Shown here: in pieces, positions 13,801 to 25,159 of the stretch | Layout of the letters: every line of letters starts with the position of its first letter | Numbering within the stretch: the first letter of the stretch is position 1 | From: Varroa destructor | Lineage: Eukaryota > Arthropoda > Arachnida > Mesostigmata > Varroidae | Direction of reading: 5' to 3' | Assembly (NCBI RefSeq): GCF_002443255.2 | Contig: NW_019211454.1 | Location: 38,001,719-38,065,718, forward strand | DNA: 64,000 nt | The notes under the pieces: generated by a model | What the model was told of the DNA's origin: nothing | Seen by the model: the letters and a program-made list of their open reading frames with translations, nothing else | Database searches by the model: none | Made by a program: the position numbers and the translations under genes

Positions 13801-16800
13801 AAGTGGACATTAGTCTAAAGAAGTTTATAGTATTCGCTTTTGAAAAAAATCAGTCGACGAGTACTATGGAAAAGGTGGGCTTCTGCAGAAAGCAAGCTAT
13901 GGTCAGCTCGCTGGCTGCCCTGCTGGGTCGGGTGGTGGCGATGGACCCCAGCGATCGGCCTCGTTCGGGCATTTCGTTGTTTCCGAATGTTTGATTGCTC
14001 GCGTTATGCCCACTCAGCTTGTGATCGAGTCACGACTTTGCATCCCTGGAGGCTATGCGAGAAAACCTGACTGTGTGTAATAACAATCATCCGAAAGACT
14101 TCGCTTGTTGATTCCAATGGTTGTTCCCCTGGATATTTCTCTCACTACTTGTAATTACAAATAACGCGTTTACTAGAACAGCAGGAATACGGACGAGAAT
14201 AACCTACTGCATCTTGTTCTTTTGTCTGTGGAGACATTCATTACAAGATTGGTGAATTGATACGTAAGTCTTATGTGAAAGCCATTATATATGGCCCTTA
14301 TGTAAAATCTACAGTTTTGACAAGTGTAAGCGTTCGATCAAATTACTATAGGAGATAAGCGTAAATCTTGACTTTGTTTGCCTAGTTCGATACATTATGA
14401 TGTCTTTAGGGGATGATTTTCGAAATAATACACCACGTTTACAAGTCACGCCCTATAGTTTTGTTCTATAACTATTTATAAATGAGAACTAGTAAACAAA
14501 ATAAGAATGCACTTTAGATACGTGAAATCACGTTTTGTTGAGAGCATGACCTTAAGCGAAATATCGGTAGCCACATGTACTGCCAAAACTAAAACGTAGG
14601 CCAGGCACCATATAAAACGGTTGTATGTCTACGAAACCCAAACAGCTTAACTTTCGTAGAGAGGTAAGAGATCGGGAAGCGCCAAAAAAGCTCTAGGATT
14701 TTCTGGGAATTGCATTCAAGTTCAACTAAAAAGCGGGCGGTCGCTTAAAATGCGAGTATTTGTTTGGTTTAACTATTCGAAAGATTTCTGGCTAAGCTGC
14801 ATGCGTCCAACTTGGAAACGGTATTACTTTGAATATCAACCCATAAGACAATTATATGCTTCTGGAAATGAGTTCCGTGATTTCCCCCACGTGAGACGAC
14901 ATGTTCAACGACCCGGTTGGTTTATTTTTAAGAATTTCAATTTGGCTTTATTACCGTTGTTATTTACGAATGAAAATATTAACGAAAATTTTATTTTGCA
15001 TTTTCGTTAATATTTTTATTTTACTAACACATTTTGGTCCTGTTGATGAACCCTATGTATGTTTAAATCAAGTATTTACTTTAACTTGCCCTCTTAACTA
15101 TATTTACCGGTTTCTCAAATTAGATCAAAAGAAAAATAAGCTGTCCTAGCGCTCCATCAGTTCACCCTTATCACGGCCTTTTTAAGTAAAGCCAAATATA
15201 ACCGCTTCGGTTGCATAGGCTACAGACTTGTGAAACGAGAGCACTCTCCTCTGCTGTTTTCTCATCTGGTAGCCTCTGTGAGTAGGACTTTGATGTCGAA
15301 AGGTTTGAGAAGTCAATGTCTCGTCTAGACCACCAACCAACTTATAACAACAAGTTTCCTAAGTGGTTTCAACTTTTCTATTAGGGCTCTGGATACTGCA
15401 ATGAAGCATTGAGGAAATCCTGCGTTCACATTTTCAGGACTTCACTCCAAAATATGAGACAGTAACTCTGGAAATTTCTTTGTCTTAATTGGGCACGATT
15501 TTATATTTAGTAGAACAAATGCTCTGAAAATCAACTGTTTCAGGCAGGGAAATAGGCTCACAATCTGGGCAAGAAGGTCGGCAGAACTGAATCTAGAGAT
15601 GAAGTAGAAAATTACGCAAATTATATGCGTATCGCTATTATTGTCAGGGCTGGTTCCGCCTTGATTTCGAATGGATGGTTATGAGCGAACCAGAGTTAGC
15701 TTTTATTTAGAAATATCATTTCCGTGTTGCAGTTGTGGCGGATCATTTGGTCCGTATTGAGGCGTAACTGTATGGAAGTTTGTGCTATATATTTTGGAAA
15801 GAAGCTTGCTGTGTCATTGTTGAAACACGTAGATAAACATGGCAATGTTCACTTCGGGAAGGCCATGTTTGAATAATGTGATTTTCTCTATTAGCATAGG
15901 CATTATGAATTGCTAACCGTCTACCACGAGTGCAGTCTGAAACTGGTAGTGATTGAATGGCTTCAATTAACGTGCATTCTGCATAACAGTTGGCGACTAT
16001 TATCAGATGTGTGATTTTTGTTTTCATCATTGCACATAAGGGTCATCTTCAATAAGACGCATCTTCACGACGAGTGCCTGGATTACTGGGTAGCGCTAGT
16101 ACGTCGCGAGCAGCTTCCGAGCGGCGGTCGTCAGCGAACCATGGTTGCCCACGGGTGCTTCCGAGCCCAGCCGTACTGGATGTGGAAAAATAGGCAAATG
16201 CTTAAGCACCTCACCCTACGACAGATGATGATACCGGGTGGGTGTGTAAGGTTCGATAATTTTTTATATTGTCAGTAGAGTGCGTCGCCGCGATGTAGAA
16301 AAACTACCGACAGAGATCGGAGTGTGAGCTTTTCGTAGAATCATTAAACGAAACACTGATATGTCGATAAATTCAGATTCAGAAACTATAGCAAACAAAA
16401 CATTTGGTGGACTTGCAGCTGTGGTTGGAAGGAAAAAGAACAATGTGAAACTAACCTTTGAACGTATACGTATCGTACGTTCATCACAATTAAAATACAA
16501 TAGATTATCAATTTTGTTACGCATAGGATAATAGCAATTTCCGCCGATAACCGTTTAATCCGTGGGTTCTTCTGTTCTTATTTATGTGTCCGAGTTAAGG
16601 GAAAGGATGAACCACTGGGAACTTTTTCAAGCCGGGATTTGCTATGAGTGAAAAATGATAATAGAGCACCGGCATTTGAACGTTTTTAACTAGTACAGCC
16701 TTACTATGACCTCTTCGTAGCAGGCACTTCGTATACGACTGGATCTGCTTTACAAACTCGGTGTTTATCATGTGTTAATCGACGAGATCAGAAGAATGTA

Positions 16801-19800
16801 AATACATTTACGAATAAATAGCTAATGATTGTTCAAATGGTCGCCGATTTTTATTACTGATATCGATGTAAGGCCTAACGTGGCATAGTTCCTATAAACA
16901 TGGCTATATAGACACCGTTTCATGGTAAATTCGGTGGCACGTCATACTTCTTTTTGTTGAAGGTCGAAGCTTGTATTGTAAAATATGACAACCATTTGCT
17001 GCATTAATTGTACAAGTACAAACTCGTATCGATTTGCATGTGCCCAACCAGATCAGGGGCTTATGGGGCGTTCTGGTTCCGAGTCCCCTACCCCATTGTG
17101 TGCATAACTAACTGAGGGCAATTGCTTTCTCGCTAAACCCAAAAGTTTTCGTGGTTCTACTATCGTTTTGGTTATCTGTCATCCTCGCCGTGTAACTGAG
17201 CAGGAACGCACAATTCGGGCATGTATTCCTTCTATAACCCTCGAGCAATTAGGGTCGTCGCCGACTTTAAGTATACGCAGGAAGAGGACATCTTTAATCA
17301 ACTCGCTTATGGGATTCGTTGTCTTGACCTTCGAGTTTCGGCCTCTGGATCAACGCACAGCCCGAAATATAAAATAGCTCACGATGTCCTCTCCGGCGAT
17401 GCCAGCGTTCTCGAGGTCCTACGACAGGTTAAAGATTTCGTCGAGGTAAGGCCAGCGATCATCATTATTAGTTGTATGAATGATAAACATTTTAGATGAT
17501 GACAAGGGGGCAGCCGATTATTAGTTCCTATGTTAGCTACCTACTCAGTGTGTTTTTATATATTCGATAATAGTAATAATGCGAAGGCTTTTCGAGAAGT
17601 CTGAAGAAGGATGCTGGCAGAAGCGAATTCGAAATTTCGCCTAACTGGTCGAGCGGCGTTCTTGGGTACCTATTGAGGCACGCCCTTTCCTTATGAAACG
17701 AAGACGAATTATAACGCTATAGATGCCTATTTACAGCTAAAACTGTTGGATATTTCCCGGTAGTGGTGAAGAAATGAGGCACTTCTTGAATCTGAAACAG
17801 TAACTTGTACTAAGAAAAAGTTCAGCAGTACGCAGTCATCGAGCCCGTGACTGAACGTGCTACTTCTTTCGACGACCTTCGCTGCGTGTCCGTTAGAACG
17901 AAGACAACATCGTGCTCATTGAAAATCAATTTTTAAGAGAACTCAGACAAATCTTATTAACACAGGGGTCATGCAGTCAGAGAGCGGGATGTTACGGCAT
18001 TTCGTTCCGAATGTGAAAAGAAAACAACATACGTTTTTAGGCTTAGCTAGGTTATTTGTTAGCGTGCAAGTATGTAGTGACCTACATAATGCTATTGTAG
18101 CTTTTAATAATTGTGTTTACGGATAAAATAATAAGAACTTGCTTCACCAAAACAGGTTAGAGCTAACGTCAAAAATATTAGAGACCAACAAACATTTGCC
18201 ATGTCTACATATTTGAATTCTATTAATTATCCCTATTTAAGGTCACTAACGAAATTGTGATTTTGGACCTGCATCGCTTTCCCAACGGATTCGATAATGA
18301 GGCTGCGCATCAGCGCTTTATCGACTTTTTGCGCCATGAACTTGGCGATCTGATCATTCCGTATAACACCGCACTCGACAGGTCCTTGCAACATATCTGG
18401 AGCAGCGATGGTAGAGGCCGAATTGTAGTATGCTACAATGCGCGACTTCTCACGGTAAACTCATCTCTTCACCTCGGGGTTCGCCACCTTTGGGCGGATA
18501 CTAATCTACCCAATACTTTGAAGTCCTACTTCGATAGAAAGGTAAATTTAATGTCTCTTTTTTTTTCAAGTATCATGATTTACTCGTTGATTATTGCCTC
18601 CGTATCGCAAAAATGAGTACGTTACGCGTTCTTAGTCCCCAACGCCGGTACCATTGTCATTATAGGTATTGGTCCGCACTTACTTCGATAGTAATTGAAA
18701 AAAAAGTAGTTAGAATAAATTTTGAACATTTTATATCCCAGGATAACAAGAGGAAGTCGGAATGTGGCTAATCCCAACGGTAAAAAGCAGCTACTCTTTC
18801 TACTGAAGCTACAGATGAAAGTTCAATGTATTGGTAGAACGAAGGATATTTCTGAATGTATTATGCAAAAGCGCGAGCCATCTACCATGTTGTAACGGAA
18901 GCGCTGGTAAGAACGATGCACTCCTTTCTTCCGGTGACGTGCGACTGGTGCTGCCAACGGAACTTCACACCGTTGTCCTAGGTTTTATGGTAGAAACTAC
19001 AAAAGCATTTCGCGCATTGTTATTAAAAGAACTAAAAGCATTCGATGGTGTTGTCCCAGAAGGCTTTATGCCTATTTATTATGTTTTGCTTTGTTACGAA
19101 CGGAAATCAAAATGGTACACTTTTCACATTGGACAAGGCGTAGTACAATATGAAATAGGAACGCTTCAGGGGCACCCAGGCCGGCAAACAATTGCGCTAA
19201 AAAATTTTTTTGGGAGGATATAGCCTTATTGCAACAACTTATTAGTACAACTCGGCTATTAGAAGCGAACATCTGCTGCCGCATACAATGTCAGTGTTGA
19301 CCTGCAATTCGCTCAAACGGGTTATGCAGCGGGGAGATCGTACCTATTTCGTTACCTATTTCGAAAAAGTACTGCCTTTTGAAGATTGGCTTACTTAACT
19401 GGCTCTCGGAGACATCGAAACGTGCCTAGGAACATGCAGAAAGCATACTTCATCGCACATGCTTTTTTGATCGATGAGAAGATATCTATCACTGAGTATC
19501 GGATGCTGGGAGGTAGATGTCGCGCTTACACTGGCTTTCAATTTTCATTTATACCAGTACGATAAACAAGTATTCTACATATCTCATGCTTTCATTTTGA
19601 TTATGGGAGCTCATCCCGTAAAATTGTTGCCTTGGCCATCGTATAGGCGTGTTCACAAAAAAAAACTATCGACTATATACCTGTTGTTACGATAGTCAAA
19701 TACTTTTCATTAAGTTAGAACAATTGTATGACTAATAGTTATTATTGATATTAATGGTAACGAAGGGCAACGTAATGTGATTCCAGTTCCTCGTTAAAGA

Positions 19801-20190
19801 TATGATTTGCCCTATCGTACCGTTTTGGTTCATTAAATCAGCAGCAACAGTATTGGCTATATCAAATGGCTATCTGCTTAGACCTAGTAACTAAAAGAAT
19901 GTTTTTGTCCTATTCACAAGGTATGTGAGGCTGAAAAGTATGGCCTATATTATTTCCACGCTGCCATGGCCGAGCTGACGCCAACGGTCGTGAATATCAT
20001 CTTTGAGGGTCACAAGGGCGGCTTGCGTAAGATGGCCGACGAAACAAACCCACTTGTGGCTCGATGGTTCCGACGTGAGTATCGAACCTGCGCCAACATT
20101 GTTGCTACCGACTTTTTCCTCGGGGCCGACATCGTCAGCGTCGCCATCCAGAGCAATATCGAGCGGTCAAAACTGTATCGTATAAATTAG
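7699..20190 (+). CDS. Secreted PI-PLC X-domain protein (PLCXD type), six exons
   Basis: Gene span. Six exons (7699-7849, 12324-12573, 16041-16237, 17204-17445, 18242-18541, 19921-20190) join in frame through GT/AG introns of phase 1, 2, 1, 0 and 0, giving 1410 nt and 469 aa. The order is signal peptide (about residues 1-35), a beta-sandwich-like N-terminal region, then the PI-PLC X barrel. Diagnostic blocks are IPGTHNSG (candidate catalytic His202), GIRCLDLRV (Arg238), a second His at 259 in KIAHDVLSGD, and ILDLHRFPNGF. There is no Y, PH or C2 domain, so this is the PLCXD group and not a classical PLC. Family knowledge suggests phosphoinositide or related phosphodiester hydrolysis in the secretory or extracellular space; substrate is unknown. 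No frameshift or stop interrupts it. Confidence 0.9.
8954..8971. repeat. (TA)n microsatellite
   Basis: TA dinucleotide run of nine units inside PLCXD intron 1. Confidence 0.9.
9652..9685. repeat. (GCT)n trinucleotide repeat
   Basis: About eleven GCT units with one interruption (ACT), eight of them uninterrupted, within intron 1 of the PLCXD gene. It lies in a GC-richer patch that also contains short GCAGCA runs in other frames. The track is not in a supported coding exon. Confidence 0.9.
12324..12573 (+). CDS. PLCXD exon 2: N-terminal beta-sandwich region
   Basis: Encodes EVFITLSAAVV, then ERRIQLNWFNID and HTLYLL. The pattern of a VFxTxS strand followed by RxxLNW resembles the domain preceding the X barrel in arthropod PLCXD proteins. 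I place the acceptor at the CAG ending at 12323 because it is the usable AG that restores the phase-1 frame from exon 1 (G+AG gives Glu). The frame is open further upstream to 12185, so a longer exon fed by an unseen upstream exon is possible. The donor is CCCAG|GTGAGT at 12573 in phase 2. Confidence 0.8.
12574..16040 (+). other. PLCXD intron 2
   Basis: Intron of about 3.5 kb. It has no convincing exon or element on either strand; the 110-codon antisense frame at 13470-13802 matches nothing I know and is within chance expectation. It contains a perfect 17-bp inverted repeat at 14973-15016. Confidence 0.65.
14973..15016. repeat. Perfect 17-bp inverted repeat (hairpin)
   Basis: The left arm AAAATATTAACGAAAAT (14973-14989) is exactly complementary to the right arm at 15000-15016, separated by a 10-base loop. 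Flanking bases add a G-T wobble and one more pair. It lies in PLCXD intron 2 and would form a stem-loop in either transcript. Confidence 0.92.
16041..16237 (+). CDS. PLCXD exon 3: linker and start of the X domain
   Basis: The acceptor CATAAG (ending 16040) joins exon 2 to give FPRVIFNKTHLHD. The block CLDYWVALV and the WMWKNRQMLKHL...QMMIPG segment are typical of insect and arachnid PLCXD proteins just before the catalytic His. The donor is CCGG|GTGGGT at 16237, phase 1, splitting the Gly codon of the IPGTH motif. Further in-frame reading past the donor soon loses similarity. Confidence 0.88.
17204..17445 (+). CDS. PLCXD exon 4: catalytic core
   Basis: The acceptor GAGCAG completes IPG|THNSGMY, the first catalytic-His motif. 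It continues through QEEDIFNQLAYGIRCLDLRV and KIAHDVLSGD, the second His region, then VLEVLRQVKDFVE. The donor is GTCGAG|GTAAGG at 17445, phase 0. Spacing of the two His motifs and the Arg-containing strand agrees with PI-PLC X domains, so the barrel is probably active; this is inferred from motifs only. Confidence 0.92.
17446..18241 (+). other. PLCXD intron 4
   Basis: Phase-0 intron of 796 bases between the catalytic-core exon and the LHRFP exon. I see no repeat, element or ORF of note in it. Intron 3 (16238-17203, 966 bases, phase 1) is likewise featureless. Confidence 0.7.
18242..18541 (+). CDS. PLCXD exon 5: middle of the X barrel
   Basis: The acceptor is TATTTAAG at 18241, phase 0. Encodes VTNEIVILDLHRFPNGF, matching the characteristic D-x-H-R-F-P-x-G-F block, then HLGVRHLWADTNLPNTLKSYF. 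The donor is AGAAAG|GTAAAT at 18541, phase 0. Upstream in-frame codons and sequence past the donor do not resemble the family. Confidence 0.92.
18831..19223 (+). other. Unrecognised open frame inside PLCXD intron 5
   Basis: An open frame of 130 codons (from a TTG; the first ATG lies further in) within the 1.4-kb intron 5. The translation includes LPTELHTVVLGFMVETTKAF and CYERKSKWYTFHIGQGV and looks protein-like in composition, but I recognise no family. Further short open stretches follow to about 19695, with stops between, which could mean a decayed inserted gene or simply chance. No splice signals tie it to PLCXD. Confidence 0.2.
19921..20190 (+). CDS. PLCXD exon 6: C-terminal exon and stop
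   Basis: The acceptor is ATTCACAAG at 19920, phase 0. Contains MAELTPTVVNIIF, GGLRKMADETNPLVARWF, and CANIVATDFFLGADIV, the last strand block of the X domain. It ends at TAG 20188-20190 with a short hydrophilic tail. There is no hydrophobic GPI-attachment tail, so the mature protein should be soluble. Confidence 0.9.
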   Translation, partial: VCEAEKYGLYYFHAAMAELTPTVVNIIFEGHKGGLRKMADETNPLVARWFRREYRTCANIVATDFFLGADIVSVAIQSNIERSKLYRIN

Positions 20191-20632
20191 TTAGCTTTGA
20201 CACCATATGTCTGCGCAGTGTCCCGTACTTTGGCCTGGTACGCTTATGTGCGTCTGTGTGTGTACGTCTAAACGTCTTACGTGCGCGTTTATTCTGTGTA
20301 TATGATATGTAATTCAGAGATACTTGAAAACGAATGAAAACGTAACAGCAAAATGTTTGTCGTCCACAAATTAAATGATTTGGATTATGTAAACTGTATA
20401 TAATTATTCTAAAGTGTAAAAAATCATTCTAAAAAAAAAAGTTACCGTTGATATATCTAGGCTTTGCTGGAGGACGTGAACCATACAGATTACGACAAGA
20501 ATACAAAGCTAACCGCAGCGAAGAGGTACCGTGATAGGTAGAACATCGTCTACATTGTATATATATATGTAAATAACAAGCAGACAAACCAAAAGGATCT
20601 AGCAGAAGGGTCTGCTGGATTCTTAAACATGA

Positions 20633-20638
20633 AATAAA
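20633..20638 (+). terminator. Polyadenylation signal of PLCXD
   Basis: A canonical AATAAA about 440 bases after the PLCXD stop codon, the likely 3' end signal. No stronger candidate was noticed between stop and signal. Confidence 0.6.
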
Positions 20639-21772
20639 ATCTTAACGATAATTGTCCTTATATGTCGGCGCGTTTTTCGCTATTTCGACTATCTAAAATA
20701 AGCGCTTTACAATAGGCATAAGCTTTTCGTATTTGTAAGGCTCTGTAGCCATTGACCAATTTCATAACCGCTGAACAAAGGTTAAGGGCATTTGGACTAA
20801 TATAAGTTACGCTCACAAACGCTAGCTAGGCCCATTAGATCTCCTTAGAAAAAGTTTCCCTTTTGCCTTGAAAAATTATTATGAATTCTGTAAATATGTG
20901 TTAGCTTAATATAAAATTGCTAACGCGATTTTAACTTAAGAAGGGCCAACGATGTTACTCAACTAAAGCTTCATAGTTTTTTTTGGCTTTTTTCCGTGTG
21001 ATTTTTATAGACAGTACACCTATGAGGGTCAAAACTATACCTTTGTCTAACTTACAAGGGAAAGCTTTAGATCTCTCCAAAAATTTTTTATGCCTGTCCA
21101 TTCTGTTACGCTGCCTAAGGTAGCGGGTAGGGTGCCCTCAGTGAACTTCCAAGTGAAAAGTCGTCGCAGATTATACCGTTTACGCGGCATAATCGAAAAG
21201 CTACACCCCCGTAATTAAACTATTATCCTTAGAACTGGTTAGAGGTAGGCTGCATGAGATTGAATTACGAAAGATTATTTTTACGTAATCAGAGCAGAGG
21301 CACAGAGTGGCTCCTGAATGACAGCAGAATCGGATGGGGTCCTTGGGAGGTCCTAGCATCATCATCACCTCAGCATTTTAATGCGAGCAGAGTGCTGTTA
21401 TCGACGAAGTTATCGAGCTTCGGTTCGGAGCAAGTGCCGAGGTTTGTTCCCAGATGAAGGAAAGTATGACAATGATAGTTTGTTCAATAACAAAAACAAT
21501 GAACGCTGGCTTTTATAAAACGCCCTCTAGAAACATTACCTCTTAGACAATACTAAGTCGTTATCGTTGCCTCGATTATCGTTATTATGACGCGAATCAC
21601 GTATGTAGCCAAGTTACTCGTGTCTACGATGGAGTCTGCTACGAGTGTATGCTAAAATTGTTTTTGTCGTTCGTCACCATGTCGACGCCATCGACCGCTG
21701 ACCAATTCTGATTTTCAAAACTTCTTAAAACAGAAAGCTATTCGCTGTAGACAGGTCGTTCGCACCCATGTC

Positions 21773-21816
21773 TATGTATATATATATACATATGTATATA
21801 TATACGTGTATATATA
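21773..21816. repeat. TA-rich repeat with perfect palindrome
   Basis: An alternating TA tract interrupted by CATATG and CGTG. Bases 21779-21804 form a perfect 26-bp palindrome centred on CATATG, capable of cruciform extrusion. Confidence 0.85.
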
Positions 21817-21898
21817 GGCGTGAGCTTCTATAACAGGAAACGACCAACGCAGAATGGCCAAGAGCCAAGGAGCAGGATGATCGGATAACAACGATGAT

Positions 21899-22051
21899 AT
21901 GGGTCAGAAAGACGACCTCAGGGGCCGTCGACGGATAACAACGCCGACAGCGTGGGCTGCTACCCCATTCGAAAACGCTGCCCTGTTAGATGATGAGTCG
22001 GACTCAAAATGTGTAGTAGAGTATCTTCGCGACATCTGCATTGACAAGTGA
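21899..22051 (+). other. Possible 50-codon small ORF
   Basis: ATG to TGA, 50 aa, with a sober acidic-rich composition (PFENAALLDDESDSKC then VVEYLRDICIDK). Directly upstream the 11-base string GGATAACAACG at about 21883 is repeated inside the ORF at about 21932. There is no homology I can name and no intron signals. It may be chance. Confidence 0.15.
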
Positions 22052-24289
22052 GCGAATGTTACATACTTTATTTAGCATATCATCTATTGCCCTATGAGAT
22101 TACGTGCGCGTCTAGCGAAGTTAACATTGTAGTACGCTTTTAAATTTTGACTAATGGATACACACAGCTGGTAACGGACCGCCATTTATGATGTGTTTAG
22201 CCACTGAAGTTGATATGGATCGAATTAGCCTTGTATCCTACACTTTTATGAAGAACGGTGGTAACGTGTCCTTTTCGACTTAGGGGCGTAACGTTAATCT
22301 TTGGCTAGAGCCTTTCTAGACATTACCAAGGAAGCCGCGGGAGCGCGCGCTTGACCTTCGTGGGGTTGTCTGAAGTGCTAGAATGGTTTGGAAGTATATA
22401 GACGAAATCATGACATTTTAGTCCAATTATGTCATTTTATTAAGAAGCACATAGTTTGAGACATGAGGCGATTTAAGATCAATTTGAAGTAGTTTAGAAA
22501 TCAATGCATATAAATTTATGAGAGTTTAATGGTAAAACTACATTTCCTTATAGGAGTGTCAGGGATTTCTACGTTGAAGTATTTTACATTTATTTGTATC
22601 TATATATATTTAACATGCTACCATTAGTGGAATAGTTTCAATGCTGCGACAAATGTAGCACGTTTCTCATTGGATCTGGAGAGTACTGCTACTTCTATTA
22701 CAGCAGTTTCGAAGATTCAACAACCGAGGGAAATATAATCGTAGGACGTATGTTTATCGATACTTTTTCGGTTTTTAAGACGTCTGTAACATCTGAAATT
22801 TAGCATAGCGTAGGTATAACTTATACAGTCCATCCACCCACGTGAATCTTTACGCTATCTGTATGGCTTACGATTATTAAGAGATCTGGAGGTCGTCTCT
22901 TTTTTACCACTACCTTTCGCTTACGCTTACATAAGCACGTAGCGCTGAAAAGTTGCAAGAAAAAAAATAAAAACACAATATTAGCCGATTTCTCGTTATA
23001 AATTGATTATATCGTTAATACTAGTAAATAATTATTTTTCTCTTTTTATTATCTCGACTGTCGTTTGTTCTTAAATAACGACTAATAAATATGACATTCC
23101 GTTCATCGAGGTAGAAATTTTGCCAAGACAGATTCGTAGACACGGGTGACTATTAAGTGTTTCTGATATGTTTTGTCTATGCTAAAATAGATTTATTTAC
23201 GCCTTTTTTAATAGTTATACGTTACAGTAGTAAAGAAAATAAGTGCGGTGCAGGTAAATGCTTGTGTTTCAGAGAAGTTTCCGATTTGCGTATGTTGAAT
23301 GAACAAGTTCTCAGTGGGAAAACTTTACAGTATTGGGGTAAATATAGGCAACTTGTTGAAAGCATATAGATATATTGTAATTTACACGCCATTTCTATGG
23401 CTAGACGTTTATTCAACGGGAATTACACAACTTTTTTCATCCCACTTATGTTTTTTTTAATACCGTTCGGTGTATTGCGTTTCCTATCTGTTAAAATTCA
23501 TCACGAATGAGAGAAGCAGGAGACACTTCTATGATAAGCTGAGTTGAATTGTAGCCTTACGGAATTATGGGTCCGCAATAGACCAGATGTCTGTTGTCAT
23601 TTGAGGGAGGCCTCGTATTTGTTCAGAACTTGTCGGTGGCTCTGTGCCGTAGCACTCATGGAGCATTGCGCATAAATAGCTCACAAGCGCAGTGCCGGTT
23701 GTCGTTCGCCCGAACGTCAGTTTGTTTTATCTAGTCATGCTGCTGATTTATTTTTGTATTCGACCGGAAGGTTTAGGCAAGAGATAGGGGGCACCTGACC
23801 TTCGATTCGGTTGTCCATAGTTGCCCGCGTTTAGTTTCGAAATGTCGCAATCGGTAACGACGCATGAATCCTTTGACTGGATGATAGGCACAAAAAAAGT
23901 GCCGAGAAACAATCGGCAAAAACATCATTTCTCAAAACTGTGCAGAGATAATAGAGCGCTTCTGCAGTAGGTACGCCGCGGCAAACAATATCCCACAATT
24001 CGTGCCTTTGTACGCTGGTGTATGGGATGAATAAACATCTATGAAGAGCGAGGCTTTGTTGGCGTTTGATATGGCTCTCATTGACAAATTTCAAGGAAGT
24101 TTGCACAGTGCGGAGCGCGACAGAATATGTCGCAGTGACCAGGACAATGCTAGAAAAATATTCGCTGAAACTAAATGACCGGGTGACTCAACAGGGGCAT
24201 TTATCCAACAGTCGAACATGCACAGGACAATAAACTGAACCCTTCTCTATTTTTTCGACATCTAAATGACAGGCAAGATTCGGTAGGGC

Positions 24290-24660
24290 AGGCAAAAAAA
24301 AGTGTTGTTATACGCCGAGGATCTCGTCATCTTTCGAAGGGGACGACTTATGTGTGGTAAGCTTTCACCAGGCTGTCGTATTATATGTATGAGGATACAT
24401 TGTAGATCAACGTAGACACGACACAGAGCAAGCAGTTCCGCCGTCGAAACCGTAATACTGCTCCTGACACATTCCACAATAGGCAGAAGGACACTGAAGT
24501 AGGTGCATAGCTTCAAATATTTGGGGGTGACGAACGACCGAACTTTTGCAGAGCACATCACGAACAGAGTACGGCTAGCGATAGTTGCAAGGATGGTCAT
24601 ACATGTCTTCGACACGCTCCTTCCACGCGGAACTTGTCTTGTTTGAAGTAAAGGTGGCTT
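24290..24660 (+). mobile_element. Decayed non-LTR (LINE) reverse transcriptase fragment
   Basis: From 24303 the frame VVYAEDLVIFRRG preserves the A/Y-x-DDL box of LINE reverse transcriptases with the first catalytic Asp changed to Glu. About 200 bases on, another frame gives HSFKYLGVTNDRTFAEHI, the KYLGV-x-D thumb-side block, then NRVRLAIVARM. Frame changes and stops between blocks show it is dead. It is probably R1/Jockey-like, but the preserved part is too short to assign a clade. The opposite-strand open frame over the same bases is a shadow. Confidence 0.65.
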
Positions 24661-24742
24661 CAATTACTTCTAACAATATCCTTATTGTCTGGGAATAAAT
24701 CTCATCGAAGCAGCTCTACTCAACTGAGTCGGATCATAGTTT

Positions 24743-25159
24743 TTGAAATGCACTATAGGCCTGCATCATTCATCTTTGAAGATATACGTATACTTTCTAA
24801 GCAACATACGGCTACTTATAATAGAAGATCTAAGACGCAGATTCAAGCTACCTATCAGCCCTTTCTATTTGGAGTTCCCCAGCACATGGGAAAAGATGGC
24901 GAATATCCACTCTCACTTTTACGATACGGGAGCTATGACTAATGAAGCTTGGAATAATAAATCGGACAGCCTGAACCGGTACATCGTTAGCCGTCTTCCA
25001 GCACACGGGTTTCATCACGTCATGAGCAAATTTTTATTTTCCAGGGGCCAAGTGTGCTTCCATAAGGTAGATTTCAATATACTCCAGGTACCATGCGATG
25101 TCCTATCACTGTACTACTATAGTATTATCACTGAGGAATCTGTCCGACAGGGCATATAG
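24743..25159 (+). other. Open frame downstream of LINE relic, possibly its C-terminal part
   Basis: An open frame of 138 codons directly 3' of the reverse transcriptase relic on the same strand. The stretch LNRYIVSRLPAHGFHHVMSK loosely recalls the TGHG-containing C-terminal region of R1-type LINE ORF2, but no zinc-knuckle cysteines follow. It could be part of the decayed element or unrelated sequence. Confidence 0.2.

Larger units (their letters stand above)
20639..24289. other. Intergenic stretch
   Basis: No gene recognised. Contains an AT-rich palindrome (21779-21804), a short uninterrupted frame at 21899-22051 and a 70-codon frame near 23157 that resembles nothing known. Sequence from about 23830 may belong to the 5' side of the decayed LINE that follows, but I could not match it. 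Confidence 0.45.

Noticed and set aside
24262..24663. 133-codon antisense open frame
   Set aside because: It is the shadow of the plus-strand LINE reverse transcriptase blocks.
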